A DNA stretch of 64,000 nt from Catellatospora sichuanensis. GTDB lineage: Bacteria > Actinomycetota > Actinomycetes > Mycobacteriales > Micromonosporaceae. The position numbers and the translations under genes were made by a program. The notes beneath the pieces were generated by a model. That model was not told the origin of the DNA. It ran no database searches and saw only the letters and a program-made list of their open reading frames with translations. Every line of letters starts with the position of its first letter. The stretch's first letter is position 1. Positions 49,853 through 58,451 of the stretch are shown here, in pieces. Location: contig NZ_ML660186.1 of the NCBI RefSeq assembly GCF_007483665.1, positions 214,533-278,532 on the forward strand, given 5' to 3'.

Positions 49853-51130
49853 ATGAATGCCCTGACCCGACGCGGGCTCTCGCTCGCCACGGCCGCCGTG
49901 CTGCTCGCGGCTGTCGCGGCCTGCAGCGAGGACGCGAACACCCCGCCCGCCGACGTGCCCGGCGTGACGGCCGGCGAGATCGTGGTCGGCACGCACATGC
50001 CGCTGACCGGTCCCGCCGCGGCCGGCTACTCCGAGATCGCCCCGGCCAGCAAGGCGTACTTCGACTACGTCAACGCCAACGGCGGGGTGCACGGCCGCAA
50101 GATCACGTACAAGTTCATGGACGACGGCTACAACCCGGCCAACACCCAGACCGTGGTGCGCAAGCTGGTGCTGGAGGACAAGGTCTTCGCCATCCTCAAC
50201 GGCCTGGGCACCCCGACCCACACCGGCGTGCTCGACTTCCTGAAGACCAACCGGGTGCCGGACCTGTTCGTCGCCTCGGGCAGCCGCAGCTGGAACCAGC
50301 CGGACAAGTTCCCGGGCACGTTCGGGTTCAACACCGACTACACGGTCGAGGGCAAGATCCTCGCGACGCACATCAAGGCAACCTACGCGGGCAAGAAGGT
50401 CTGCTTCATGGGCCAGGACGACGACTTCGGCCGGGACAGCCTGGTCGGCGTCGAGCAGGTGCTCGGCGCGGGCGCCGTGGTCGCCAAGGAGAAGTACGTC
50501 ACCAGCAACCAGAACGTCGCCCCGCAGATCGGCGCCCTGAAGGCGGCCGGCTGCGAGGTCGTCGTGCTGGCCACCGTGCCGGGCTTCACCGCGCTGTCCA
50601 TGGGCACCGCGGCCCGCCTGGGCTTCAAGCCGCAGTGGGTCGTGTCCAACGTCGGCTCGGACTACCTGACCCTGTCCAAGGTGCTGGGTGAGGGCAAGCC
50701 ACTGCTCGAAGGCATGGTCGGCATCTCCAACCTGCCGTCGCCGGTGGACATGAGCGACCCGTGGACCGCGGCGTTCAAGAAGATCCACGACCAGTACAAC
50801 GGCAGCGCCCCGTTCAACGGCAACACCGTGTACGGCATGTCGGTGGCGTACCTGTTCGTGCAGTCGCTGCAGGCGGCCGGCAAGGACCTCACCCGTGAAG
50901 GCCTGATCGCGGCCGTGGAGAAGGGCGGCTTCAAGGGCCCCGGCCTCGCCCCGTTCCGCTACAGCAAGGACAACCACTCCGGTATGGGCGGCGGCAAGCT
51001 GACCAAGGTCACCGCCGGCAACCAGGAGTTCTTCGGCCCCGTCTACGAGACCGACTCCGCCGCCGGCCCCGTCAACGAGTTCAAGGAGGAGCGCCCCGCC
51101 CCTCCCGCCAACTCCATCCCGGCAGCCTGA
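49853..51130 (+). CDS. Branched-chain-type ABC substrate-binding lipoprotein (LivK-like)
   Basis: 425 residues. Signal with lipobox AAVAAC-SE (Cys about residue 24). The family 6 periplasmic-binding-protein fold follows (IVVGTHMPLTGPAAAGYSEI; VVLATVPGFTALSMGTAARL). AT-rich DNA (TTATATAGATAATCATCAAT, about 49804-49823) upstream suggests an additional promoter. Such binding proteins take amino acids, amides or aromatic and alicyclic acids; the neighbouring acyl-CoA genes favour a carboxylic acid here (inference). Confidence 0.92.
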   Translation: MNALTRRGLSLATAAVLLAAVAACSEDANTPPADVPGVTAGEIVVGTHMPLTGPAAAGYSEIAPASKAYFDYVNANGGVHGRKITYKFMDDGYNPANTQTVVRKLVLEDKVFAILNGLGTPTHTGVLDFLKTNRVPDLFVASGSRSWNQPDKFPGTFGFNTDYTVEGKILATHIKATYAGKKVCFMGQDDDFGRDSLVGVEQVLGAGAVVAKEKYVTSNQNVAPQIGALKAAGCEVVVLATVPGFTALSMGTAARLGFKPQWVVSNVGSDYLTLSKVLGEGKPLLEGMVGISNLPSPVDMSDPWTAAFKKIHDQYNGSAPFNGNTVYGMSVAYLFVQSLQAAGKDLTREGLIAAVEKGGFKGPGLAPFRYSKDNHSGMGGGKLTKVTAGNQEFFGPVYETDSAAGPVNEFKEERPAPPANSIPAA

Positions 51131-51144
51131 CCCTTTCCCGCGTC

Positions 51145-51199
51145 GATCATGAACTTATGGCACGGCTCGACGGCGTGTCCCTGCCATAACCTCATGATC
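51145..51199. repeat. 55-bp palindromic element, terminator position
   Basis: GATCATGAACTTATGGCA (51145-51162) pairs with TGCCATAACCTCATGATC (51182-51199), 16 of 18. It lies between the convergent binding-protein and thiolase genes. It is single in this window, but its form matches the other dispersed elements. Confidence 0.65.
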
Positions 51200-51259
51200 A
51201 ACGCCCGGTGAGCCCGGCCCGGCACGCGAACTGCGTGCCGGGCCGGTGGGGTGGGCGGG

Positions 51260-52480
51260 TCAGGAGAGGCGTTCGAGGACCATGGCCATGCCCTGGCCGC
51301 CGCCGACGCACATGGTCTCCAGGCCGATGTGCTTGTCGTGCCAGCGCAGGGAGTTGAGCAGGGTGGTGGTGATGCGGGCGCCGGTCATGCCGAAGGGGTG
51401 ACCCACGGCGATCGCGCCGCCGTTGACGTTGAGCTTGTCCCAGTCGACGCCCAGTTCGGCGGCGCTGGGGACCACCTGTGCGGCGAACGCCTCGTTGATC
51501 TCGACGAGGTCGACGTCGCGGATGGACATGCCGGCGCGGGCGAGGGCCTGCTTCGACGCCTCCACCGGGCCGAGGCCCATGATCTCGGGGGACAGCGCGG
51601 ACAGGCCGGTCGAGACGATCCGGGCCAGCGGGGTGACGCCCAGCTCGGCGGCGCGGGTGTCGGACATGATGACCAGCGCGGCCGCGCCGTCGTTGAGCGG
51701 GCAGCAGTTGCCCGCGGTGACGGTGCCGTCGGGCCGGAACACCGGGGCGAGCCCGGCCAGCGCGGACATGGTGACCCCCGCGCGCGGGCCGTCGTCGGCG
51801 CTGACCACGGTGCCGTCGGGCAGGGTGACCGGGGTGATCTCGCGGGCCCAGAAGCCGTCCTTGATCGCCTGCTCGGCCAGGTTCTGCGAGCGGCAGGCGA
51901 ACTCGTCCTGCAGCTCCCGGGAGACGCCCTTGAGCTGCGAGACGTTCTCGGCGGTCTGGCCCATCGCGATGTACACGTCGGGCAGCACCCCGTCCTCGCG
52001 CGGGTCGTGCCAGGTCGGCGCGCCGACGGCGGCCCGCCGCTCGGTGCGCGCGAGCGCGTCGTCGTACACCGGGTTGCGGGTGCCGGGCAAACCGTCGCTG
52101 CGGCCGTTGCCGTAGTGCGACACCGACTCGACGCCGACGGACAGGAACACGTCGCCTTCACCGGCCCGGATCGCGTGCAGCGCCATCCGGGTGGTCTGCA
52201 GCGACGACGAGCAGTAGCGGTTGACGGTGGTACCGGGCAGGTGATCGAAGCCCAGCATGGTGGCGACCACCCGGCCGAGGTTGTGGCCCTGCTCGCCGGC
52301 GGGCTGGCCGCAGCCGAGCACCAGGTCGCCGATCTCGCGCGGGTCCAGGGCGGGCACCTGGCCCAGTGCCGCGCGCACGATGTCGGCGGCCAGGTCGTCG
52401 GGGCGTTTCGTGGCCAGCGAACCCTTGTTGGCGCGGCCGATGGGGGAGCGGGCCGCGGCGACCACCACAGCTTCAGGCAC
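51260..52480 (-). CDS. Acetyl-CoA acetyltransferase/thiolase
   Basis: 406 residues from GTG 52480 (GAAAGGA upstream). Thiolase signatures are complete: nucleophile C90 in TTVNRYCSSS, NVNGGAIAVGHPFGMTGARI with the catalytic His, and CVGGGQGMAMVLERL with the second Cys. It cleaves 3-ketoacyl-CoA with CoA, the last step of a beta-oxidation round. It is divergent from the SDR gene; operators of the CACT/AGTG type lie on both sides of this intergenic region. Confidence 0.94.
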   Translation of the reverse strand: MPEAVVVAAARSPIGRANKGSLATKRPDDLAADIVRAALGQVPALDPREIGDLVLGCGQPAGEQGHNLGRVVATMLGFDHLPGTTVNRYCSSSLQTTRMALHAIRAGEGDVFLSVGVESVSHYGNGRSDGLPGTRNPVYDDALARTERRAAVGAPTWHDPREDGVLPDVYIAMGQTAENVSQLKGVSRELQDEFACRSQNLAEQAIKDGFWAREITPVTLPDGTVVSADDGPRAGVTMSALAGLAPVFRPDGTVTAGNCCPLNDGAAALVIMSDTRAAELGVTPLARIVSTGLSALSPEIMGLGPVEASKQALARAGMSIRDVDLVEINEAFAAQVVPSAAELGVDWDKLNVNGGAIAVGHPFGMTGARITTTLLNSLRWHDKHIGLETMCVGGGQGMAMVLERLS

Positions 52481-52514
52481 GGTCGGATCCTTTCGCGAGT
52501 ACGGGCAATCTTTG

Positions 52515-52551
52515 TGCACTCAAGCTGCATCTTTCGGTACGGCCCTGTCAA
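52515..52551 (-). promoter_or_regulatory. Promoter and degenerate operator of the thiolase gene
   Basis: On the minus strand TTGACA reads from 52551 to 52546. TGCACT-CAA-GCTGCA (52515-52529) keeps one perfect half-site and 4 of 6 bases in the other, relative to the TGCACT-N3-AGTGCA consensus, and covers the expected -10 region. Confidence 0.5.
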
Positions 52552-52591
52552 TGCCACGCCAGGTGGGGCATGTCACCATGACCGTGCTCCG

Positions 52592-52636
52592 TTGACCGCC
52601 CGCCCCGTGCTCCCTAATATCGGCACTGCTAGTGCA
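52592..52636 (+). promoter_or_regulatory. Consensus promoter and TetR-type operator of SDR/TetR operon
   Basis: TTGACC (52592-52597) and TAATAT (52615-52620) have ideal 17-bp spacing. GGCACT-GCT-AGTGCA (52622-52636) overlaps the expected transcription start. This is the best promoter-operator arrangement of the window. Confidence 0.8.
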
Positions 52637-52661
52637 ACTAAACTCTCCTGGAGGAGCCCAC

Positions 52662-53444
52662 GTGACCGCCCTCAACCTCGACGGCGCCGCGGTCGTCGTC
52701 ACCGGCGCCGGTTCCGGCATCGGCGCCGCCATGGCCCGCCGCTTCGCCTCGGCCGGCGCCCGGGTGGTCGTCAACGACCGCGACCCCGTCGCGGCCCAGC
52801 AGGTCGCGCAGGAGACGGGCGGGCGTGCCTTCCCCGCCGACGTGGCCGACGAGGCGCAGGTGGCCGCACTGGTGGACTACGCGTGGGAGTCCTTCGGGGC
52901 GCTGGACCTGTTCTGCGCCAACGCCGGCGTCGCGCCGCCCGCGGACGGTGCCGGGGCGTGGGAGCTGGCGTGGCGGGTCAACGTGCAGTCGCATGTGCTC
53001 GCCGCGCAGGCACTGCTGCCGCGCTGGCTGGCCGCCGGGCAGGGCCGGCTGCTGGTGACCGCGTCGGCGGCGGGACTGCTCACCATGCTCGGCAACGCGC
53101 CGTACGCCGTCACCAAGCACGCGGCCGTGGCCCACGCGGAGTGGCTGCGGGCCACCTACGCCCACCGCGGCGTCGTCGTGCAGGCGCTGTGCCCGCAGGG
53201 CGTGCGCACCCCGATGCTGGAGTCGTCCGGCCCCGGCGGCAGCGTGCTGCTGGACCCGGGTGCGATCAGCGCCGAAGAGTGTGCCGAAGCAGTGGTCACC
53301 GCGCTCGGCGGGGACAGCTTCCTGGTGCTGCCGCACGCCGAGGTGGCCGCCTTCTACGCGCGCCGGGCCGACGATCCCGATCGCTGGCTGCGCGGCATGA
53401 ACCGCTTGCAGCAGGACCTGGAGCAGCGGCTGGCGGGCTCGTGA
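52662..53444 (+). CDS. Short-chain dehydrogenase/reductase (first)
   Basis: 260 residues from GTG 52662 (GGAGGAG 5 nt upstream). NAD(P) motif TGAGSGIG at 14-21, NAG after strand 4, and catalytic S135, Y148, K152 (NAPYAVTKHA). A likely 3-hydroxyacyl-CoA or alcohol dehydrogenase of the catabolic route. Its stop overlaps the next small ORF by 4 nt. Confidence 0.92.
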   Translation: MTALNLDGAAVVVTGAGSGIGAAMARRFASAGARVVVNDRDPVAAQQVAQETGGRAFPADVADEAQVAALVDYAWESFGALDLFCANAGVAPPADGAGAWELAWRVNVQSHVLAAQALLPRWLAAGQGRLLVTASAAGLLTMLGNAPYAVTKHAAVAHAEWLRATYAHRGVVVQALCPQGVRTPMLESSGPGGSVLLDPGAISAEECAEAVVTALGGDSFLVLPHAEVAAFYARRADDPDRWLRGMNRLQQDLEQRLAGS

Positions 53445-53707
53445 AGCCGCGTCCCGGCGTCACCGTCCCGGCCGCGGGGCGCGTCGCCGTTCCGGCAGTG
53501 GCGGGTGTCGCCGTTCCGGCAGTGGCGGGTGTCGCCGTTCCGGCAGTGGCGGGTGTCGCCGTTCCGGCAGTGGCGGGCCTCGCCGTCCCGGTCGTGGGAC
53601 GACGTCGAGCGGCCGGATCGCGCCGCATCCGGCGCGTCTACACTCTGCGTGCACGTTCGGTCAGCGCGGTCGGTGGGGCCGTGGAGGGGTTGGCGGTAGC
53701 GGTATGA
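53441..53707 (+). CDS. ORF with VAVPAVAG octapeptide repeats
   Basis: 88 codons. GTG 53441 overlaps the SDR stop and the TGA overlaps the TetR ATG (53704), both 4-nt overlaps. Four tandem 24-bp units (53483-53578) encode VAVPAVAG each, elastin-like; the C-terminal half is Arg-rich (GRRRAAGSRRIRR). No homologue is recognised. The double overlap argues for translation, the low-complexity repeats argue for a drifted spacer. Confidence 0.4.
   Translation: MKPRPGVTVPAAGRVAVPAVAGVAVPAVAGVAVPAVAGVAVPAVAGLAVPVVGRRRAAGSRRIRRVYTLRARSVSAVGGAVEGLAVAV
53483..53578. repeat. Four tandem 24-bp repeats
   Basis: GTCGCCGTTCCGGCAGTGGC plus GGGT is repeated four times without change except the last base, then decays. 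The unit is a multiple of three, so all copies read alike. Confidence 0.9.
53639..53653. promoter_or_regulatory. Operator-like site upstream of the TetR gene
   Basis: TACACT-CTG-CGTGCA matches the island's palindrome with one half-site base changed (C for A). It lies 50 nt before the TetR ATG, in the right place for autoregulation. Confidence 0.55.
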
Positions 53708-54324
53708 GCAGGGCCGGGACCGAGGGCAGGGTCGATGGGCGCACCGCCCGTGCCGAGCGCACCCGGGCCGCGATCGTGGACGCGCACCTTGCGCTGATCA
53801 CGGAGGGTGACCTGCGGCCGACCGGCGAGCGCATCGCCGAGCGGGCCGGGGTGTCGCTGCGCGCGCTGTGGACCAACTTCTCCGACATGGAGACCCTGTT
53901 CGAGGCCAGCGGCGTGCGCGTGCTCGCCCGCCAGGACGCGGCCTACCAGCCGGTGGATCCCTCGCTGCCGCTGCACCGGCGGGTGGAGGAGTACTGCCGC
54001 CAGCGGGCCGAACTGCTGCAGCTGATCGCGCCGATGGCGCGCGCCGCGGCGATGCGCGAGCCGGTCTCGGCGCAGCTGCGCCGCAACCGGCTCAAGCACA
54101 TCGAGCGGGTACGCGCCGAGGTGTCCACGCTGTTCGCAGCCGAGCTGGAGATGGCCGGTGCGGGCCGGGACCAGCTGCTGGCCGCGCTGATCGCCTCCAC
54201 CATGTGGCCGGCCTGGTCGATGCTGCTCGACGGGCTGGATCTGGACGTCGACGCCGCCCGCGGCGTCATGGTGCGCACCGTGACCGCGCTGCTGCTGACA
54301 GCGATGGCTTCGGGAATGGCATAA
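53704..54324 (+). CDS. TetR-family regulator, probable controller of the acyl-CoA/ABC genes
   Basis: 206 residues. The HTH is at about 40-60 (TGERIAERAGVSLRALWTNF). The ligand domain is typical for acyl-CoA-responsive TetRs in size but not assignable. It is co-transcribed with the SDR and surrounded by five CACT-N3-AGTG sites, making it the natural candidate for their repressor. That assignment is inference. Confidence 0.9.
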   Translation: MSRAGTEGRVDGRTARAERTRAAIVDAHLALITEGDLRPTGERIAERAGVSLRALWTNFSDMETLFEASGVRVLARQDAAYQPVDPSLPLHRRVEEYCRQRAELLQLIAPMARAAAMREPVSAQLRRNRLKHIERVRAEVSTLFAAELEMAGAGRDQLLAALIASTMWPAWSMLLDGLDLDVDAARGVMVRTVTALLLTAMASGMA

Positions 54325-54377
54325 GCGGCACGGTCCGCGTCTTTCCAAAGCCGTTACTTATAGGTAACACTGTCGGC

Positions 54378-57170
54378 ATGGTAAATGCATCGACAGTGCA
54401 CATACCAGTGCTGCGCGGGCGTGCCCGTGAGCAGCAGACGATCGCCGACCTTCAGGCGGCCGCCACCGACGGGGTCGGCGGGGCGCTGCTCCTGCACGGC
54501 GACCTGGGCGGCGGCAAGACCGCCCTGCTGCGCCACGCGGCGGCCACCGCCCCGACCGGGACCGTGCACCTGTGGGCCACCGGCCTGGAGGAGGAGTCCG
54601 ACCTGCCGTACGCCGGGCTGCAGAGCCTGCTCCAGCCGGTCTTCGAACGGATCGCGGAGCTGCCCGCACACCAGGCGCGGGCGCTCACCCGGGCACTGTC
54701 CGGCGAAGGCTGCCCCGCCGACGACCGGCTCGCCCTGTCCATGGCCGTGCTCACCCTGCTGGCCACACTGGGCCGGGAACATCCCGTGCTGTGCTGCGTC
54801 GACGACGCCGACGCGCTGGACCGGCCGTCGCTGGACGCCATCGCGTTCACCGCCCGCCGGGTGCGCGCCCACCGGGTGACACTGCTGCTCACCTCCACCG
54901 CCGAACTCCCGCTCAACGGCGTGCCCCCGCTGCCGCTCCGACCGCTGGACCCCCAGTCCGGCCGTGCCATGCTGGCCGACCTGCTGGACAACCCCGGGGT
55001 CGACGAGGAACCGCGGATGTGGAGCGTCCGTGCCGTGGACAGCGGCGACGACGTGCTGGCCGCGCTGGCTGCGCTGGGCGGGGGCAATCCGCGCGCGCTC
55101 ACCGACCTCGCCGCGTCGCTCAGCGACAGCCAGCTCGCAGGGGAGGCTCCGCTGCCGACCCGGTTGCCCGCCGACAGCGCGCTGCTGCGGACATACCGCG
55201 CCCGGCTCGACCGGCTGCCGCCGGACACCCGCTGGCTGCTGCTGCTCGCCGCGGCCGACGAGGAGACCGACGCCGCGGGCCTGATGCGGGCCGCACACAG
55301 CTCCGGAGTGGACATCGCCGCGCTCGCGCCCGCCGAACGCGGCGGACTGGTCCGGGTCAGCCGGGGCGGCATCGTGTTCCCGCAGCCCATCGCCCGCGCC
55401 CTGGCGTACGAGGAAGCGCCCCTGGCGCAGCGCCGGGCCGCGCACCTGCACCTGGCGCAGGTCCTCGACGCCGACACCGAACGGCTGCGCCGCGCCGTGC
55501 ACCTGGCGGCAGCCGCGCACGGCCCCGACGCCGAGCTGGCCGAGGAGCTGGAGGAGGCAGCCACGGGCGGCGGCTACTCGCGCGCCTCCGCAGCCCTGGA
55601 GCACGCCGCGCAGCTCACCACCGAGCCCGGGGGCGCGGCCGGCCGGCTCGTCACCGCCGCGCGGTACGCCTGGCAGTCCGGCAGCGCGGGTCGGGCCCGC
55701 AGCCTGCTGCGCCGCGCCCGGCCGGCGGCCCGCGACCGGGTCGTGGCGGCCGAGAGCGAGGTGCTGTCCGGCGAGATCGAGTTGCGTGCCGGGGCCACCG
55801 CGAACGCCGCCGAGTCGCTGCTCACCATCGCCGACCGCCTCGCCGGCAGCCAGCGGGAGCTGGCCGTGCTGGCGCTGATGCGGGCCGGTGAGGCCGTCTG
55901 CTTCTCCGGCGACTATCCCCGCTACGCCGACGTGGCGAGCCGGGCCGCGGCGCTGCGCCGCCCCGACGACCCGCCGGACCTGGAGGTGGTGTTCGAACAC
56001 ATCGCCGGGTTCGCGTACACCTTCGGCGGCCGACACCACCGCGCGATCCGCCCGCTGCAGCGCGTCGTCGAACTCGGCGCCGCACTGGACACCGCGGCCC
56101 CGCTGACCTGCGCCAGCGCCGCCGCGCTGCTGCTGGCCGACGATGTCGGCGCCCATCGGCTGGCGGCCCGCGCGGTCGAGGTCGCCCGGGAGTCCGGCGA
56201 CGTGTCGGCGCTGCCGCTGGCCCTGGAGATGACGGCATACGCCGAGTACTGGCTCGGCCGGTACGACGCCGCCGCGGCCACCAGCCTGCACGGGCTGCGC
56301 GCCGCACGGGCCTGCGGGCAGGGCAACTACGCCGGTGACCACCAGGCGATGCTGGCCGTGCTGGCCGCCATCCGCGGCGACCGCGAGCAGGCCCTGCGCC
56401 ACATCCGCGACATCGAGGTCGCGCCCGGCACCGGGCAGACCAACCGTCCCAAGGCGCTGAGCCAGTGGGCACTGGCGGTGCTCGACCTGATCGCCGGCCG
56501 CCCCGCCGACACGGTGGCCCGCATCGCCGCCATCGCCTGCCCGGTCACCGGCCGCGGCCACATCGTGGTGCAGGCCATGGCCACGCCGTGGCTGGTCGAG
56601 GCGGCGGTCCGGGCCGACGATCGGGAGCAGGCGGTCGCCGCGCTGGCCGGGTTCGATCTGTGGGCGTCGTCCACCGGCGACCCGGTGCGCCGGGCGCTGT
56701 CGGCTCGCTGCCACGCCCTGCTCGCCCCGCGCGGCAGCGCCGAAGCCGAGGAGCACTTCCAGCAGGCGCTCGCGCTGCACCTGGCCGGGGAGGCCGACTT
56801 CGAGCAGGCCCGCACCGAGCTGCTCTACGGCCAGGAGCTGCGCCGCGCCCGCCGCCCCCGCGACGCCCGCGAGCACCTGCACCGCGCCCTGGAGACCTTC
56901 ACCCAGCTCGACGCCCCCGCCTGGGCCGACCAGGCCCGCGCCGAACTGCGGGCGGCCGGCGAGGCGGTGGACGCCCCCGCGGTACGCGCCGCCGACGTGC
57001 TCACCGCCCAGCAGCTGCAGATCGCCCGCCTGGTCTGCGACGGCGCCACGAACCGCGAAGTCGCCGCTCAGCTGTTCCTCAGCCCCCGCACCGTCGACCA
57101 CCACATGCGCAACATCTTCGCCCGCCTCAACATCCGCTCCCGCATAGAACTGGCCAAAGCCCTGACCTGA
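54378..57170 (+). CDS. LuxR-family LAL regulator (ATPase-TPR-HTH)
   Basis: 930 residues. Walker A GDLGGGKT at 41-48; Walker B-like HPVLCCVDDADALDRPSLDA; a long alpha-helical TPR-like region (about 400-850); C-terminal LuxR HTH at about 868-930 (LTAQQLQIARLVCDGATNRE, VAAQLFLSPRTVDHHMRNIF). This is the MalT/LAL architecture of large ATP-dependent activators. ATG 54378 lies next to GTTAC-TTATAG-GTAAC, a possible own operator (54351-54366). Its targets may be the island's catabolic genes. Confidence 0.92.
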   Translation: MVNASTVHIPVLRGRAREQQTIADLQAAATDGVGGALLLHGDLGGGKTALLRHAAATAPTGTVHLWATGLEEESDLPYAGLQSLLQPVFERIAELPAHQARALTRALSGEGCPADDRLALSMAVLTLLATLGREHPVLCCVDDADALDRPSLDAIAFTARRVRAHRVTLLLTSTAELPLNGVPPLPLRPLDPQSGRAMLADLLDNPGVDEEPRMWSVRAVDSGDDVLAALAALGGGNPRALTDLAASLSDSQLAGEAPLPTRLPADSALLRTYRARLDRLPPDTRWLLLLAAADEETDAAGLMRAAHSSGVDIAALAPAERGGLVRVSRGGIVFPQPIARALAYEEAPLAQRRAAHLHLAQVLDADTERLRRAVHLAAAAHGPDAELAEELEEAATGGGYSRASAALEHAAQLTTEPGGAAGRLVTAARYAWQSGSAGRARSLLRRARPAARDRVVAAESEVLSGEIELRAGATANAAESLLTIADRLAGSQRELAVLALMRAGEAVCFSGDYPRYADVASRAAALRRPDDPPDLEVVFEHIAGFAYTFGGRHHRAIRPLQRVVELGAALDTAAPLTCASAAALLLADDVGAHRLAARAVEVARESGDVSALPLALEMTAYAEYWLGRYDAAAATSLHGLRAARACGQGNYAGDHQAMLAVLAAIRGDREQALRHIRDIEVAPGTGQTNRPKALSQWALAVLDLIAGRPADTVARIAAIACPVTGRGHIVVQAMATPWLVEAAVRADDREQAVAALAGFDLWASSTGDPVRRALSARCHALLAPRGSAEAEEHFQQALALHLAGEADFEQARTELLYGQELRRARRPRDAREHLHRALETFTQLDAPAWADQARAELRAAGEAVDAPAVRAADVLTAQQLQIARLVCDGATNREVAAQLFLSPRTVDHHMRNIFARLNIRSRIELAKALT

Positions 57171-57204
57171 CCCCGCCCGCCCCGCTCTTGCCGCTCGTCC
57201 CCTC

Positions 57205-57279
57205 GATCATCCGACTTGCCTGGCACCTGTGCGTATCTTGACCGTCCATTCGCACAGGTGCCAGGCAAGTCGGACGACC
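57205..57279 (+). repeat. 75-bp dispersed palindromic element, copy 4
   Basis: GATCATCCGACTTGCCTGGC to the GGACGACC end, with GTGCGTATCTTG inside. It is in the same orientation as copy 3 and exactly 75 bp. It lies between convergent genes. Confidence 0.88.
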
Positions 57280-57332
57280 TTGAACGCGCCCCGCCCCGCT
57301 CCGCGCCGGGTGGGCGCGAAGCGGGGCGGGGG

Positions 57333-58451
57333 TCAGGGAAGGAGGATGACGGTGCGGGCGCCCTCGCCGCGGGACATGCGGGCGAAGGCCTCGGGGGACT
57401 CGTCCAGGGTGATCTGGTCGGTGATCAGGGCGGCCGGGTCGAGGTCGCCGGAGAGGACCTGGCGGGCCAGACCGGGGACGTCGCGGTCGGGGTCGGAGTT
57501 GCCGTACACCGATGAGCGCAGGGTTCGGGCGGAGTGGAAGATGTCCAGCGCCGCCAGGCTGACCATGTCGTCCTTGGCGCCCATGCCGACCACGGTCACC
57601 TGACCGCCGCGGCGGGTGGCCCGCCACGCGGCCCGGATGGTCGCCGAGCGGCCCACGCACTCGAAGGAGTGGTCGGCCCCGCGGCGCTCGGTGAGGCCGC
57701 GGACCTGGGCGCTCAGGTCGTCACCGGATACCAGGAAGTGGGTTGCCCCGGCGGACAGCGCCAGCTCGCGCTTGGCGTCGGAGACGTCCACGGCGATCAG
57801 CGGGTCGGCTCCGGCGGCGCGGGCGGCCATCACGGTCGACAGGCCGACCCCGCCGAGTCCGATCACGAGTGCAGATTCGCCGGGCCGCACCGCGGCGGTG
57901 CGGTTCACCGCGCCGACCCCGGTGAGCACGGCGCAGCCGAGCAGGGCCGCCGTGTGGAACGGCAGTTCGGGCGGCACCGGGATGACGGCGTGGTCGCCGA
58001 CGACGACCTCCTCGGCGAGCGCGCCCAGGCCCAGCGTGACGTGCAGCGGCTCGCCGTCGGCGGTCGCGCCGCGGGCGGCGGTCGGCGCGCCCGCGGTCTC
58101 GCACAGCCAGGGCTGGCCGTTGCCGCAGAACCAGCAGCGGCGGCACGGCGGGGCCCAGTTCAGCACCACGTGCGTGCCGACCGCGACGCTCGCCTCCGGC
58201 CCGGCCGCGGTCACCACACCTGCCGCCTCATGACCCAACACCAGGGGGTACGGCGGCGCGAGTGTCCCGTTCACCATGGACAGATCGGAGTGGCACACCC
58301 CGGCGGCGCGGATGTGCACCCGCACCTCCCGCGGTCCCGGCGCGGGCAGCAGGATCGGCTCGATCTCCAGGGCGGACCCGGGACCGCGCCACAGCAGCGC
58401 GCGCACCGGCCGATCCACCGCGCCGCCCCCTGCGGACGTCGGGGCGGTCAT
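57333..58451 (-). CDS. Zinc-dependent alcohol dehydrogenase
   Basis: 372 residues of the MDR class III/aryl-alcohol type. Catalytic zinc ligands C53 (GVCHSD) and H74 (LGHEAAG); structural zinc cysteines in CRRCWFCGNGQPWLC; NAD motif GLGGVGLS. It oxidises primary alcohols to aldehydes, which the co-transcribed aldehyde dehydrogenase (4-nt ATGA overlap) would oxidise further. The zinc set looks complete. Confidence 0.93.
   Translation of the reverse strand: MTAPTSAGGGAVDRPVRALLWRGPGSALEIEPILLPAPGPREVRVHIRAAGVCHSDLSMVNGTLAPPYPLVLGHEAAGVVTAAGPEASVAVGTHVVLNWAPPCRRCWFCGNGQPWLCETAGAPTAARGATADGEPLHVTLGLGALAEEVVVGDHAVIPVPPELPFHTAALLGCAVLTGVGAVNRTAAVRPGESALVIGLGGVGLSTVMAARAAGADPLIAVDVSDAKRELALSAGATHFLVSGDDLSAQVRGLTERRGADHSFECVGRSATIRAAWRATRRGGQVTVVGMGAKDDMVSLAALDIFHSARTLRSSVYGNSDPDRDVPGLARQVLSGDLDPAALITDQITLDESPEAFARMSRGEGARTVILLP

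Noticed and set aside
9966-57279. 75-bp repeats as a CRISPR or attachment-site array
   Set aside because: The copies are single, scattered over 47 kb in both orientations, with no spacers in between, no cas genes and no integrase.
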